Shown in pieces: positions 46,101 to 56,283 of a stretch of 64,000 bases of DNA; the stretch's first letter is position 1; every line of letters begins with the position of its first letter. Under the pieces are notes generated by a model. That model ran no database searches, had not been told where the DNA came from, and saw only the letters and a program-made list of their open reading frames with translations. Position numbers and translations under genes: made by a program. This DNA is from Excoecaria cochinchinensis (lineage: Eukaryota > Streptophyta > Magnoliopsida > Malpighiales > Euphorbiaceae), in the NCBI GenBank assembly GCA_947683425.1, contig CANTUQ010000076.1, positions 1,674,001-1,738,000 of the forward strand. Direction: 5' to 3'.

Positions 46101-48150
46101 AATGGAAATTCCTCACATTCGAAAGACTTTTGTGCCAACAACCGCAGCATGTGCCTATACAGGGGAAGATGAACCACAGTGGCTGGATGGAAGATTTGTA
46201 CCAGGATTCGAGGTTTTCAATGATGTCTATAACTGGGACATTGGATCGATTAAGCCAGCAGAGGGCTTTTGGGATGAAGAAATCATGACCAGTAGGACAA
46301 TTTGGGGCCGTGAGATGCCTGAAAAAGTAATGACTGAAAAGATGGTAGCCACCCAGTTGAAGGGGAAAGAAAAGGTAGAAGAAGCCATGCATGAGTTGAT
46401 TGGGGAGCCCCCAAAGAGCCGAAGTGATGCAGGACCATCAACCGCAGCAGATGCGCCAACAGAGGAGGGAGAGGAAAATAGTTTATATTTTCTTTTTGCT
46501 CCAGAACTTTTCAATGATGTTAATGACAATTTCAATCTTATTAATAAATTGAATGATTTTGCTTACTTATGTGATGTTTCCGATGATTTCACTATGCATG
46601 ATCATGATCATCATCCCTCCATATTTGATATTGATTCAACTGATGCTACTCCATTTAATCTTGGAACCGTAGAGAATCCAAAAGAAATTTTGATAGCATC
46701 AAATATAACTCCTGAAGAGCGAGAACAATTTGAGAGAAAATTGAAAAAATATGAAAAAGTCTTTGCCTGGACCTACGAAGATATGCCAGGAATCGATCGG
46801 GAAGTCGCAGAGCACGCTATTCCTACATATCTGGACCACAAACCCATTAAACAGAAGCTGAGAAGGCTTAGGCCAGAGTGGGCGGATAAAGTGAAGGAGG
46901 AGATTCACCAGCAAGTTAAAGCCAAATTTTTGGTTGATGTGCAGTATCCGACTTGGCTGGCCAACGTTGTCCCCATAGCCAAAAAGAATGACAAGGTAAG
47001 GGTATGCGTAGATTATCGGGACTTGAATAAGGCCTGTCCAAAAGATGACTTTCCATTGCCCCATATAGATGTGCTGATAGACAGCGCCGCTGCTTGCGAG
47101 ATGTATAGCTTTAGAGATGGTTATGCGGGCTACAATCAAATTCTCAATAAAATAATTGACCGGATTAAGACAGCGTTCATCACAGAGTGGGGGACCTATG
47201 CTTATCGAGTAATGCCTTTTGGCCTGAAAAATGCAGGAGCCACTTATCAGAGGATGGCAACAAAAATCTTGAATGACCTGATCCATAAAGAAATGGAGGT
47301 ATACGTGGACGATATGATGATCAAGTCGGCCACTAGAGAAGGTCATTTTGAAGCTCTGGAAAAGTTCTTCTTAAGTATAGACAAGTATAATCTGCGGTTA
47401 AATCCTAAGAAATGTATCTTTGGTGTTACCTCAGGGAAGTTCCTAGGACACGTGGTTAGCCAGAGGGGTATTGAGATTGATCCGGACAAGGTCAAAGCCA
47501 TCAGAGAAATGCCAATACCACAGAAAGAAAAGGATGTGAGAAGTTTTTTGGGAAAGTTGTAATATATCAGTAGGTTTATTGCCAAGCTTACTTAAATCTA
47601 TGAACCGATCTTCAAACTACTCAGAAAAGACCAACCAGTAATATGGAACGAAAGCTGTCAGAAAGCTTTTCATACTGTCAGAGAGTATTTACTGAATCCA
47701 CCGGTGTTGAGACCGCCGTAGCCAATCAAACCCCTGATTCTATACTTAGCTATAGAAGACAATTATGTAGGCGCCATGATGGCCCAGGAGGACGAATTTG
47801 GAGTGGAATTTGTTGTTTACTACCTTAGCAAGAAGTTCCTAGCCTATGAGGTAAAGTATACGGAAGTGGAAAAGATTTACCTTGCAGTAATCTAGGCTTC
47901 TAAGAAATTAAGGCATTACTTTCATGCCTATAGAGTACAGGCAGTAGCGAAGCAGAATCCTTTGAGGTACTTACAAGAAGCTCCATCTTTACTTGGGAAA
48001 ATGGGAATGTGGTTATTGTTGCTACAAGAATTCGAAGTGGAGTATATTACTCGGAAAACTATCAAAGGGTGTGCAGTGGCTGAATTCCTGGCAGAACACC
48101 CAATTCAAGGAGACTCGTACGAGTTTGACTTTCCAGATGAGGATGTGACA
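46101..48150 (+). pseudogene. Reverse transcriptase and RNase H of element E
   Basis: Copies genomic RNA to DNA in intact relatives. A linker rich in Asp and His (46540-46630) precedes the RT domain: VRVCVDYRDLNKACPKDDFP (about 46998-47057), SFRDGYAGYNQI, YRVMPFGLKNAGATYQR and the catalytic YVDD (47303-47314), then LRLNPKKCIFGV and GKFLGHVVSQRGI. Stops TAA at 47560 and 47593 and TAG at 47719 and 47893 break the connection/RNase H part, which still shows PLILYLAI, FVVYYLSKKF and KLRHYFHAY. Conserved neighbours imply Gln or, at 47893, Trp at the stop positions. Confidence 0.93.
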
Positions 48151-48780
48151 GCTATCGGAGTTCAAGGTTGGCGGTTGCATTTTAACGGAGCCGTGAACAA
48201 CAAGGGGGCAGGAGTAGGGATTATTTTAACAACCTCGAATGATGAGAAGCTCCCTTTGGCCAAGAAATTAAGGTTCAAGGCTACCAATAATGAAACTGAG
48301 TATGAAGCATGTGCCTTTGGGTTAGAGGCATTGATAACCTTAGGAGCGAAAAACGTGAAAGTGTTTGGTGATTCCTCCCTGGTGATCAATCAAATCCGAG
48401 GTGAATGGGCCGTTAAAGAAGAGAGGCTGATGCCATATATCGAGCACTTGAGAGACCTGAGTAGTCAATTTGAAGTATGTACATTCCGTTTTGTTCCGAG
48501 GGATGAAAACCAGTTAGCCAACGCGCTTGCTACTTTAGTCTCAATGTGGGATATTCCCGAAGGGGTGGTTATGAGGCCAGTTTTAATTTCTAGCTCTGAG
48601 AGACCTAGCTTTGAATCTAAATCAGTCATGGAGATAGAAGTAGCGGATGGGAAGCCGTGGTATTATGATATCAAGAACTATCTAGAGAATACAGCGTTTC
48701 CAGAGGAAGCTACCGAAAAAGATCAGAGAATGATTCGCAAATTGTCTACCCAGTTCATTTGCATAAATGGGATATTATGA
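48151..48780 (+). pseudogene. Second, archaeal-type RNase H of element E
   Basis: WRLHFNGAVNNKGAGVGIIL, ATNNETEYEACAFGL, VKVFGDSSLVINQIRGEW and FRFVPRDENQLANALATLVS follow the aRNH pattern of Tat elements. The first catalytic aspartate, normally in a FDGA motif, is Asn here (48182-48190). The E of ETEYEA and the D of FGDSS remain. A one- or two-base loss near 48770 puts the integrase in another frame. Confidence 0.88.
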
Positions 48781-49888
48781 TGGTATCCAGTTGAGATGTT
48801 TGGATGAGAAAGAGGCTAAGAGGATGATGGAGGAAACTCACGCCGGAGTATGTGGGGCCCATATGAACGGGTTGACATTGGCAAAGAAGATTATGAGGCA
48901 AGGATTCTTCTGGCTCACCATGGATAATGATTGCTCAAAGTATGTAAAGCAGTGTCAGTTATGCCAGCAGTATACGGATTTAAGGCACCTGCCCGTTTCA
49001 GAATTGCATAATTTAACGTCACCTTGGCCATTCGCAGCTTGGGGGATTGATATTATTGGAGAGATACGCCCCACAGCCTCCAATGGGCATAGATACATCA
49101 TCGTTGCCATCGACTACTTCTCCAAGTGGGTAGAAGCTGAGTTCTTCAAGAAAGTAGATGCTTGGGATATGGCGAAATTCATAAAGAAGAACTTGATATG
49201 TAGGTATGGCCTTCCACATCATGTGGTATCTGACAACGGGATCCAGTTCATGGTCGAGACGAAGAAGTTGCTCCAGAAGTATGGTATCGAGCACCACAAG
49301 TCTTCTCCGTATCGTTCTCAAGCCAACGGGGCAGTTGAAGCTGCCAACAAGAATGTCAAGAGGATCCTGGCTAAGATGGTCTAGAATTATAAAGATTAGG
49401 CAGAAAAGTTGCCTTTCGCACTATGGGGTTACAGAACAACCATCAGGACTTCAACGGGAGCCACTCCATATTCCTTGGTATATGGGATGGAGGCAGTATT
49501 GCCAGTCGAGGTCGAACTTAAGTCACTAAGGGTGATAATGGAAGCAGAGATTCCGGAGGCCGAATGGGCGCAACAGCGGTTGCAACGCTTGAACATGTTG
49601 GATGAGAACAGGTTAAAAGCCTACTATCACAACCAGATATATCAAAAGAGGCTCGCTAGGTCTTTTGGAAAGAAAGTTAAGAAACATCCATTGAAGGAGG
49701 GGAATTTGGTATTCAAACAGATGAGACTAGGAGCACCGGATATTAGAGGGAAGTTCAGACCTACATGGGAAGGTCCGTTTATCCTCAAGAAGCTATTGTC
49801 AAAAGGAGCTGCGATTTTGTCGGATAGCGATGGCAACGAATTCAAAGAATCAGTCAATATTGATAGACTCAAAAGGTTCCATGGCTAA
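48767..49888 (+). pseudogene. Integrase of element E
   Basis: Inserts the DNA copy into the host genome in intact relatives. A HHCC zinc domain (HAGVCGAH, then CQLCQQ at 48950-48970) precedes the catalytic core with Asp in WGIDIIGEI (49044), Asp in VVSDNGIQF (49233) and Glu in ANGAVEAANKNVKR (49334), a complete DDE triad. TAG at 49382 and 49397 interrupt. The C-terminal part continues with RTSTGATPYSLVYGMEAVLP and a GPFILKKLL segment to TAA at 49886. No chromodomain follows, consistent with Tat rather than chromovirus. Confidence 0.92.
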
Positions 49889-51001
49889 AGGCTACAAAAT
49901 TAAAAGAAGAGAATGAAAGCCCCGCGGGTCGAAAACCAAAAAAAGGCGGCCTTGCTAAAATTGGGCGCCTCGTCAGGGTGAAAACCGAAAAAAGGCATCC
50001 TGGGAGAAATTTAGAGGCTTGAGAGAAAATATCAAATCATAAAAACCCGAGAGGGCTGATTGGAGACAGGAGTTTGATGCTGTCAGGATTAAGTTCCATT
50101 AATGAATGTAGTCTTGCATAATTGAATTAGTGTCAAAAACGATCGTGTATTCTGAAATCGTACTGAAATGTACACAATTTTGTGAAATAAAATAAGACTT
50201 GACTTATTCATTTATATCATTGTCCAATTGTGCTTTAAAAAGAAACATATTGCTCAAAATGCATGTAAAACTAAACTATGCCCTACTACTACCCTCGCTA
50301 GCCAAATGCCTCAGTCGCCGTGTTCGGTTATTAGATGACGGGCCAAGTATCCACCTCTTGTACGCGCTGGTGGAAGTGACAAAGTGGTTTCCGAAGGACG
50401 GTATGATAGTTTTCAGTGGAAGTTGACTCCAGAGCTCATGATAGCGAGAAGTAAAAGCCACAGAAAGGACTCCACCTTGAAAGGATAGAGGGAGTCTCAC
50501 CACATCCTGAGTCATCCTAAGTTGATGAGAGCAGCGGGCTGTCATGTAAAAGGTTGCCTCATGAAGCCCGCATAGGGGAACGCATCCTCAAGACCAATCA
50601 ATAACTGCACTGGATAAGGAAAGCCAAGCATGCATGAAGCTAATATCCTCATTTGATATCTCATTGAATCTGATAATGCCTTCGTCAGGGGGTCTCAGGC
50701 AGGTACAAACGCCGGCGAGGGAGAAAATGCTTCGCAGAATACTGACTAATGACCCTAGGAGGTGACTCTGACAGCAGTTTCAATTTCTCTTACAACCAAA
50801 TCTGGAAGAAAAAACAAGGAAAAATAAAAGCCAAAGAAAATAAGATAAAAGGCAGAGAAAAGCCGCTGGAGTAAGTGGGATTTACTTCAGGCAAAAATTA
50901 GGCATAGGGTTGTGTGAAAATCCGAAAGTACGCACTTCCCGCTAAGAAAAGCTAGTGCGAAAATCCACAAGGGATGCACTACCTTTAAAACAATGACGTA
51001 C
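49889..51001 (+). other. Post-integrase region of element E, no gene supported
   Basis: It begins with two near-repeats of a GGGTGAAAACCGAAAAAAGGC-type word (49925-50000), a layout common after integrase in Tat elements. Its right end includes part of the antisense transcription unit's 3' side. I see no other feature. Confidence 0.5.
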
Positions 51002-51625
51002 CTAGAGTAATAAGGGGCTCCCAGAGAATGAAGTGGTAGGCCCGGCACGGACAAAGTCCAAACCCAAGATAGTCTCGACTAAAATAAGTGAAAAAGGGGT
51101 CAGCCCGTGGTGAAAACCGTCCAAAATCCCAAATAGACGAGGGTCTCCAAGCAGCTCCTCTGAAGTCACCACCAGATACTTCATCAGGTAGAAAAGAATG
51201 ATGATACTTACCTTGTATGAAGGAATGTGGGAGAATTCATCCAGTGCTTCGATCAGAGGATCTAAGGCAAATGCAGGGCCCTGAGGAACTAGACGAGCAG
51301 CGTCAGAAGGAGCTATACTTAAGGATAGAGCAATATCATGAGTTTGAATCAAACCACAGCGAGGAACGCAGGGTAAAGCACTAGGAGGATACCAGCTCCC
51401 GATAATAGCAGCAAGTTCCTCAGGCACGGGGCACATTTCCTGGTAAGTGAACCTAAAAACGTGAAAGCGAGGGTCCCATAAGTGGGTCGTAGCCAGAAGG
51501 AGGTTGTAGTCTATTTTGATTCTTCGTAAAAATTTCAGTCCAGAAAGGGGGGCAAGAGTGTTGTTTTCCCAAGTTTGAATATAGTCTACGATATGGTGCA
51601 TCTTGGAAAGAAAAGGAGAATTCAT
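51002..51625 (-). CDS. Antisense ORF resembling a plant mobile domain (PMD) protein
   Basis: An uninterrupted 207-codon frame on the strand opposite to gag-pol, the longest open extra frame in element E without a stop. After MNSPFLSKMHHIVDYIQTW it has LATTHLWDPRFHVFRFTYQE followed by MCPVPEELAAIIGSWYPP. This matches the opening of aminotransferase-like plant mobile domains (W-x-P-x-T-H-x-F, G-E-x-T-x-T-L-E-D-V, LLGL). Antisense ORFs, some PMD-like, are known between pol and the 3' LTR in Tat elements; their role is unknown. A CTATAAAATT box lies about 100 bases upstream on the minus strand. A good GTAAGT...CAG pair inside (about 51209-51158) could be a small intron, although the frame reads through it. 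The family match is moderate and done by eye. Confidence 0.6.
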   Translation of the reverse strand: MNSPFLSKMHHIVDYIQTWENNTLAPLSGLKFLRRIKIDYNLLLATTHLWDPRFHVFRFTYQEMCPVPEELAAIIGSWYPPSALPCVPRCGLIQTHDIALSLSIAPSDAARLVPQGPAFALDPLIEALDEFSHIPSYKVSIIILFYLMKYLVVTSEELLGDPRLFGILDGFHHGLTPFSLILVETILGLDFVRAGPTTSFSGSPLLL

Positions 51626-51723
51626 TCCTCAGTAGCTAAAGCCGAAGTCACTAAAGGAAATAAAGAAGGAAAAAAGGAATGAAGCTGAAATGAGAGAAAA
51701 GGCATGGAATCCAAGAAAATGCT

Positions 51724-51733
51724 GAATTTTATA
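51724..51733 (-). promoter_or_regulatory. TATA-like box for the antisense ORF
   Basis: Read on the minus strand, CTATAAAATTC stands about 100 bases upstream of the ATG at 51625. Confidence 0.45.
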
Positions 51734-51739
51734 GATTTA

Positions 51740-51960
51740 ACCTACCGACGGCTAGCCCGTCCCTCACTCAGATGGCGTTCCTGTCGGTAATTGTCCACCT
51801 GGTAGTCTTTGTATCGTGCATATCACGCACATTAATTAGGTAATTAATGAGGGTTAAATGCAGAATCCAGAGAGACAGACGGCACGCCCGTCGGTAACTC
51901 TATAGACGTAAAGCCCGTCGGTACGTGAATTCTATATAAGGACGCTGGTACCGACGGATG
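51740..51960. promoter_or_regulatory. Divergent promoter region inside element E
   Basis: The interval between the minus TATA (51724-51733) and a plus TATATAAG box (51933-51940) carries about five CCGTCGGTA words or complements (near 51749, 51780, 51890, 51912 and 51950). The same GCCCGTCGGTA word closes the cassette upstream of the LTR TATA box (41036-41070). Confidence 0.5.
51933..51940 (+). promoter_or_regulatory. TATA box for the sense extra ORF
   Basis: TATATAAG is followed by a pyrimidine-rich leader (51965-52080), a CAG|GTTAGT donor-like site near 52096 and a TATTTTCAG acceptor directly before the ATG at 52764. Confidence 0.55.
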
Positions 51961-52394
51961 ATCGTTTTCTTCTCTTTTCTTCACACCGACGCTCTTCCCT
52001 CCTTCTTCCGTTACATTTTATCATTTTTGCTTTTTCGGTTGGTTTCTTTTGCACCACTGTTTACTCCTTTCTTCTTCATTGATTCTCAACTTCCAGGTTA
52101 GTAAAATTCTTCTAGTTTTATTTATTATTTATTTTATTTCATGGTGAGTAATTTAATTTAATTTTATTGTTGGATTAGTATAATTAGGCTAATTGCTGTA
52201 GTATAATTTGAAAGGCTATAGTTATGTTTTTGTTAAATCTTTAATCGCTAGAATTAACACATATTGTAAGTGATATGTTGTTATAAAATGCATGGATATG
52301 GCTATTTTGAGAACAATTAATTTTTAATTATTGAGTTTTTAGATATTCAGGCATGGCCTTAGGAATACATGCATTTTGAAACCAATATTTGGAA

Positions 52395-52635
52395 TTAGAA
52401 AGTAAAGCAAATATGAGTATGTTGCACTGTTGCCTGGGGCCTGAGGCTTGTCCCTTTTTCTTTCTGTTTTCTCATGCAGGAGGTTGGGCACACCCTTGCC
52501 GGGGTGCTGCCCACTTTTTTTAACAAGAGTGAATATGTTGTACTGTTGCTTGAGGCCTGAGGCCTATTTTTTTGCTTTCTCAGGCAGGAGGTTAGGCACA
52601 CCCTTACCAGGGTGCTGCCCAAATTTTTTAATTAA
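52395..52635 (+). repeat. Tandem duplication of about 115 bp
   Basis: Two units, each with GTTG(C/T)ACTGTTGC, GGCCTGAGGC, CAGGAGGTTGGGCACACCC and GGGTGCTGCCCA, lie within the predicted leader intron of the sense extra ORF. A weaker third echo follows at about 52660-52700. Confidence 0.8.
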
Positions 52636-52763
52636 TTTAATTTAATTTTAATTTTTCGGTTTAGACCCGAACCCATCGGAATGCTGCCTAAACTTTTGTT
52701 ATTTTCTGAGTAAAGACCGTTTATGATTATGATGCCAAACTAATCGTTTACTTTATTTTCAGC

Positions 52764-54446
52764 ATGCCACCGAGACAACATGCTCCGCGCGATCAGCCTG
52801 AGCCTTAGGCCCTGGATTGGATGAGCGCCGAGGCCAGACAAAGGTATGCAGCACTGGCTCTGGTGCAGTTCCGAGCTAGCCATTTCATTTCCAGGCCGTT
52901 CATTGAGGCTCTCGGGATGGCCGACGAGGTCAATATTCTGATAGCAGGTGCGGGGTTGACTGAGTTTCTGACGCCTACTTTTTAGACTCACCCAGAGATA
53001 GTTCGGCAGTTTCTTGCTACATTACAGTACGGGGGGTATTAGAGATCCGACACAGAGGAGGGTGTTATCCAGTTTTGGATTGAGCGGCATCATTACAGCA
53101 TTACCCGACAGCGATTTACAGAGGCTATGGGACTTCCATTAGGACAGGATGTTATAGTGCCCCATAGAGCAGTTAGACGCCACCATTGGGCGGTTATTGC
53201 ATTGCCGGGAGTGCCGTATGATCATAATAAGACAAAGATCACGGCACTCTCGTCACAGGCCGTTCGATATGTTCATAAGGTTTTATCCAGCTCCTATTTG
53301 GGACGAGCTGGTAACCCAGGGTCCCTCAACGCTGTTGAGATTTAGAGTTTATGGGCCATGGTGGCAGGCCAGCAGCTCAACATCAGCCACGAGATTTTGG
53401 TTAACATGGTGAGAGTGCCTAGGGGGGCAGCCCCTGTAGTGTATGTTGGCGGAGTCATCACTAGCCTACTCCTGAGTTTGGTTATTCATCCAGACATCCT
53501 GGGGCCTGCCTTGGATGAGAGCATTTATGTGGACGCCCCGGCAGCTATTACGATGGCTATGATACTGCTGATACCAGGTCAGGCCAAGGCGTACAAACTT
53601 CACACCATTCATGAGACCAGACGTGCGTTTAGCCTACCCTCGCTAGAGCCGGTAGAGGAGCAGCCTCAGGATCAACCTCAGATGGAGCAGCCTCAGGAGT
53701 AGCCTCAGATGGAGCAGGAGCCTCCCGAGCACCCACAACACCAGGAAGGTCAGCCTCCGCAGCTGCAGCACGAGGAGCAGCATCCGTATACAACTCCTGA
53801 CATGGGGATTGAGTTCACCATGGATGAGCTATTTGCTACTCCTCCAGCACAGAGAGTACAGAGTCCTACTCCACCTCCGCCGTCGAGAGTACATTGGACA
53901 GCTCCTTGGGCACCTGAGTGGTTCAGTCCATATGCTAGAGCAGGGGACCCGGGGGCATCTACTTCTACAGCTCCACCTCCAGAGCGGGCACAAGAGCCAG
54001 CCCCCCCTCCATTTACACCATCGATGCACCCAGAGCAGCCAAATTTTTCTTCGCTTTTGACCTCTATGTTTGCCTCCTTTGAGCACAGACAGGAGGAGAG
54101 AGACAGGGCCCTTCTCATGTTGCTTGGGGAGCGAGATAGAGTCATTTTAGAGCGGCTGGATCAGCAGCAGGGTATTATCCAGGAGCAGGGGAGGCTTATT
54201 GACCATTTGAGACAGGAGCAGGAGAGACTTGTGGGTCAGCTGAGGCAGGAGATGAGGGCCTCCCAGGATTAGGCGGCGCAGAGGATAGATGCATCTGTAC
54301 AGATGGTGGATGAGTCAGTTGAGGCTCTCAGATTCAGGATTCAGGTCCTAGAGGGTGCCATACCTCCCATTGCCCAGTCCATGCGAGAGTTTAGAGAGCA
54401 TACAGAGGATAGGCTGAAGAGTATGGGGACTACCTCTACAGATTAG
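52764..54446 (+). pseudogene. Sense extra ORF of element E, similar to Athila ORF1
   Basis: One frame of 560 codons from ATG 52764 to TAG 54444 with no frameshift. It has six internal stops, all TAG, at 52806, 52983, 53040, 53343, 53700 and 54270. The N-terminal half (VQFRASHFISRPFIEALGMA, then DEVNILIAGAGLTEFLTPTF, FLATLQYGG, TRQRFTEAMGLPLG) resembles the Athila ORF1 / putative plant transposon protein family. Next comes a Gln/Pro-rich linker (53640-53800) and a likely coiled coil (ERLDQQQGIIQEQGRLIDHL, 54150-54250). Function in the element is unknown. An ATG straight after a CAG acceptor and a TATA box upstream suggest its own spliced transcript. The sequence is clearly more GC-rich than the surroundings. 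Confidence 0.75.
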
Positions 54447-54539
54447 ACCCTCCCCCTAGCCGGCGCTTTCAAAGAGTTAGGGGGGTCGTCACTGACACGC
54501 TGCAATTCATGACGGTATGCACACAGCCTTTCCTTGATG

Positions 54540-54796
54540 GATATGCATAGGTCCAGTTCCAGCAGTAGGACCCAGCGAGAGCACAGCCGTTATCAGTACC
54601 AGTGGCGGTACCTCCCAGATACCAGCGACAGGCCAGAGCCTCGACTGCTCATCAGTCTAGACCATCAACCCCTCCTAGGCAGCCATCTACTCCAGATGCG
54701 GGACCATCTGCTTCTTCATCATGATGCCAGCCGGTTCATATATTAGACGATGATGATGATGATCCAGAGGAGCTCTCAGATTATACGCCATTGTAG
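54540..54796 (+). pseudogene. Possible C-terminal piece of the sense extra ORF
   Basis: In another frame, a Pro/Arg/Gln-rich stretch (PLSVPVAVPPRYQRQAR, RPSTPPRQPSTPD) is followed by TGA (about 54722) and an acidic end LDDDDDDPEELSDYTPL ending at TAG 54794. It may be a last exon or a frameshifted tail. Confidence 0.4.
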
Positions 54797-55270
54797 ATTG
54801 TTCAGGGAGTTCTTATGGCTTTGTGTTTATACTTTTTGTTGTAATCACATCTGTATATTGTACAAAATTTAACCTTTTGGTGGAAAAACATTTATGGATT
54901 AACCTGTTAAATTTGCATGTTATTTCTTCATGATTTAAATTTCTTAAAAGAAAATTTAAAAAGAGAGAAAAGAAGAAAAAGAAAAGAAAAAAGGACAATT
55001 GATCATATAGAAAACAGGATGATAAATAATAAAGAGAGACATAAAATGCTCATAAATCTACCAATCAAGTTAATTAGTATGAGAATTAACGAGAATCTCT
55101 TATAATACAGGCACATGGTTACATCAATTCGAAAATGACCAACAGTCAAAAGGAGGGATAAACCGATTAAACATTATCACATCCAATATTAGATGAGAAT
55201 CAACAGATCAAAATCATACCTTGCAGATTGAGTGGGGGTTAGCAAGGAAAGTTCACAAGCCTAAAACAGG
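54797..55270 (+). other. AT-rich spacer in element E
   Basis: I see nothing beyond AT-rich sequence and a purine-rich run (54953-55000). Confidence 0.5.
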
Positions 55271-55369
55271 ACTAGCGATATAAATTAGACACCGTGCAAG
55301 CTGAGACGAGGCTAGCAAGACAGATTAGCCACCGCGCAAGCCTAGACGAGGACAGCGGGGCACACGCGA

Positions 55370-56170
55370 TAGAGAGCAATCCGCACTTTGTAAGTCGGAA
55401 CAAACTCAGTGCAGCTCGGGAGAGCAATCCGCACTTTGTAAGTTGGAGCAAACTCGGTGCAGCTCAGGAGAGCAATCCGCACTTTGTAAGTTGGAGCAAA
55501 CTCGGTGCAGTTCAGGAGAGCAACCCTTGCGTTTTGTAAGTCTAGAGCAGACTCGATGCGCCGCCAACCGCACTTTGAAAGTTTGGAATAGACTCGGTGC
55601 AGCTCGGGAGAGCAATCCGCACTTTGTAAGTTGGAGAAAACTCAGTGCAGTTTAGGAGAGCAACCCTCACGTTTTGTAAGTCTAGAGCAGACTCGACGCA
55701 CCGCCAACCGCACTTTGAAAGTTTGGAACAGACTCGGTGCAGGTCGGGAGAGCAATTCGCACTTTGTAAGTTGGAGCAAACTCGGTGCAGTTCAGGAGAG
55801 CAACCCTCGCGTTTTGTAAGTCTAAAGCAGATTCGATGCGCCGCCAACCGCACTTTGAAAGTTTGGAACAGACTCGGTGCAGCTCAGGAGAGCAATCCGC
55901 ACTTTGTAACTTGGAGCAAACTCGGTGCAGTTCAGGAGAGCAACCCTCGCGTTTTGTAAGTCTAGAGCAGACTCGACGCGCCGCCAACCTCACTTTAAAA
56001 GTTTGGAAAAGACTCGGTGCAGCTCAGGAGAGCAATCCTCGCGTTCTGTAAGTCTGGAGCAGACTAGGCGCATCACCATCCGCACTTTGTAAGTTTGGAG
56101 CAGACTCAGTGCAGCTCAGGAGAGCAATCCTCGCGTTCTGTAAGTCTGAAGCAGACTCGACGCATCGTTA
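55370..56170 (+). repeat. Higher-order tandem repeat (140-bp period) in the 3' UTR of element E
   Basis: Units of 46-48 bp, of the type GAGAGCAATCCGCACTTTGTAAG...GGTGCAGCTCAG, occur in at least three variants arranged as a 140-bp higher-order unit. The landmark TCTAGAGCAGACTCG falls at 55541, 55681, 55821 (TCTAAAGCAG) and 55961, exactly 140 bp apart. The open frames over the array on both strands are products of the repeat. Confidence 0.92.
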
Positions 56171-56269
56171 CTGCCACGACAAAAAGGTAAGGACCGCCAC
56201 AGGTATGCGTTTCTTTCCTTTCTTCTCTGAATTTTGGCTCATCTATACACTAGTGCACTAGTTTCCCCA

Positions 56270-56283
56270 AAATTGGGGGCAAC
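56270..56283 (+). other. Polypurine tract of element E
   Basis: AATTGGGGGCAAC directly precedes the 3' LTR start at 56284, typical of Tat elements. Confidence 0.8.

Noticed and set aside
46699..47346. 215-codon minus-strand frame opposite reverse transcriptase
   Set aside because: A shadow of the conserved RT coding strand.
53750..54145. 131-codon minus-strand Cys/Gly/Ser-rich frame
   Set aside because: A shadow of the Pro/Gln/Ala-rich sense extra ORF.
52764..54446. Translational recoding of TAG in the sense extra ORF
   Set aside because: Six ambers are striking, but the same skew in unrelated broken genes nearby and additional frameshifts in pol favour mutational decay over recoding.
55294..56051. 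Several long overlapping frames on both strands
   Set aside because: They lie wholly in the 140-bp tandem array and repeat with its period. The repeat explains them.
55370..56170. CRISPR-like array
   Set aside because: Units are contiguous 46-48-bp tandem repeats without unique spacers, in a plant retrotransposon 3' UTR.
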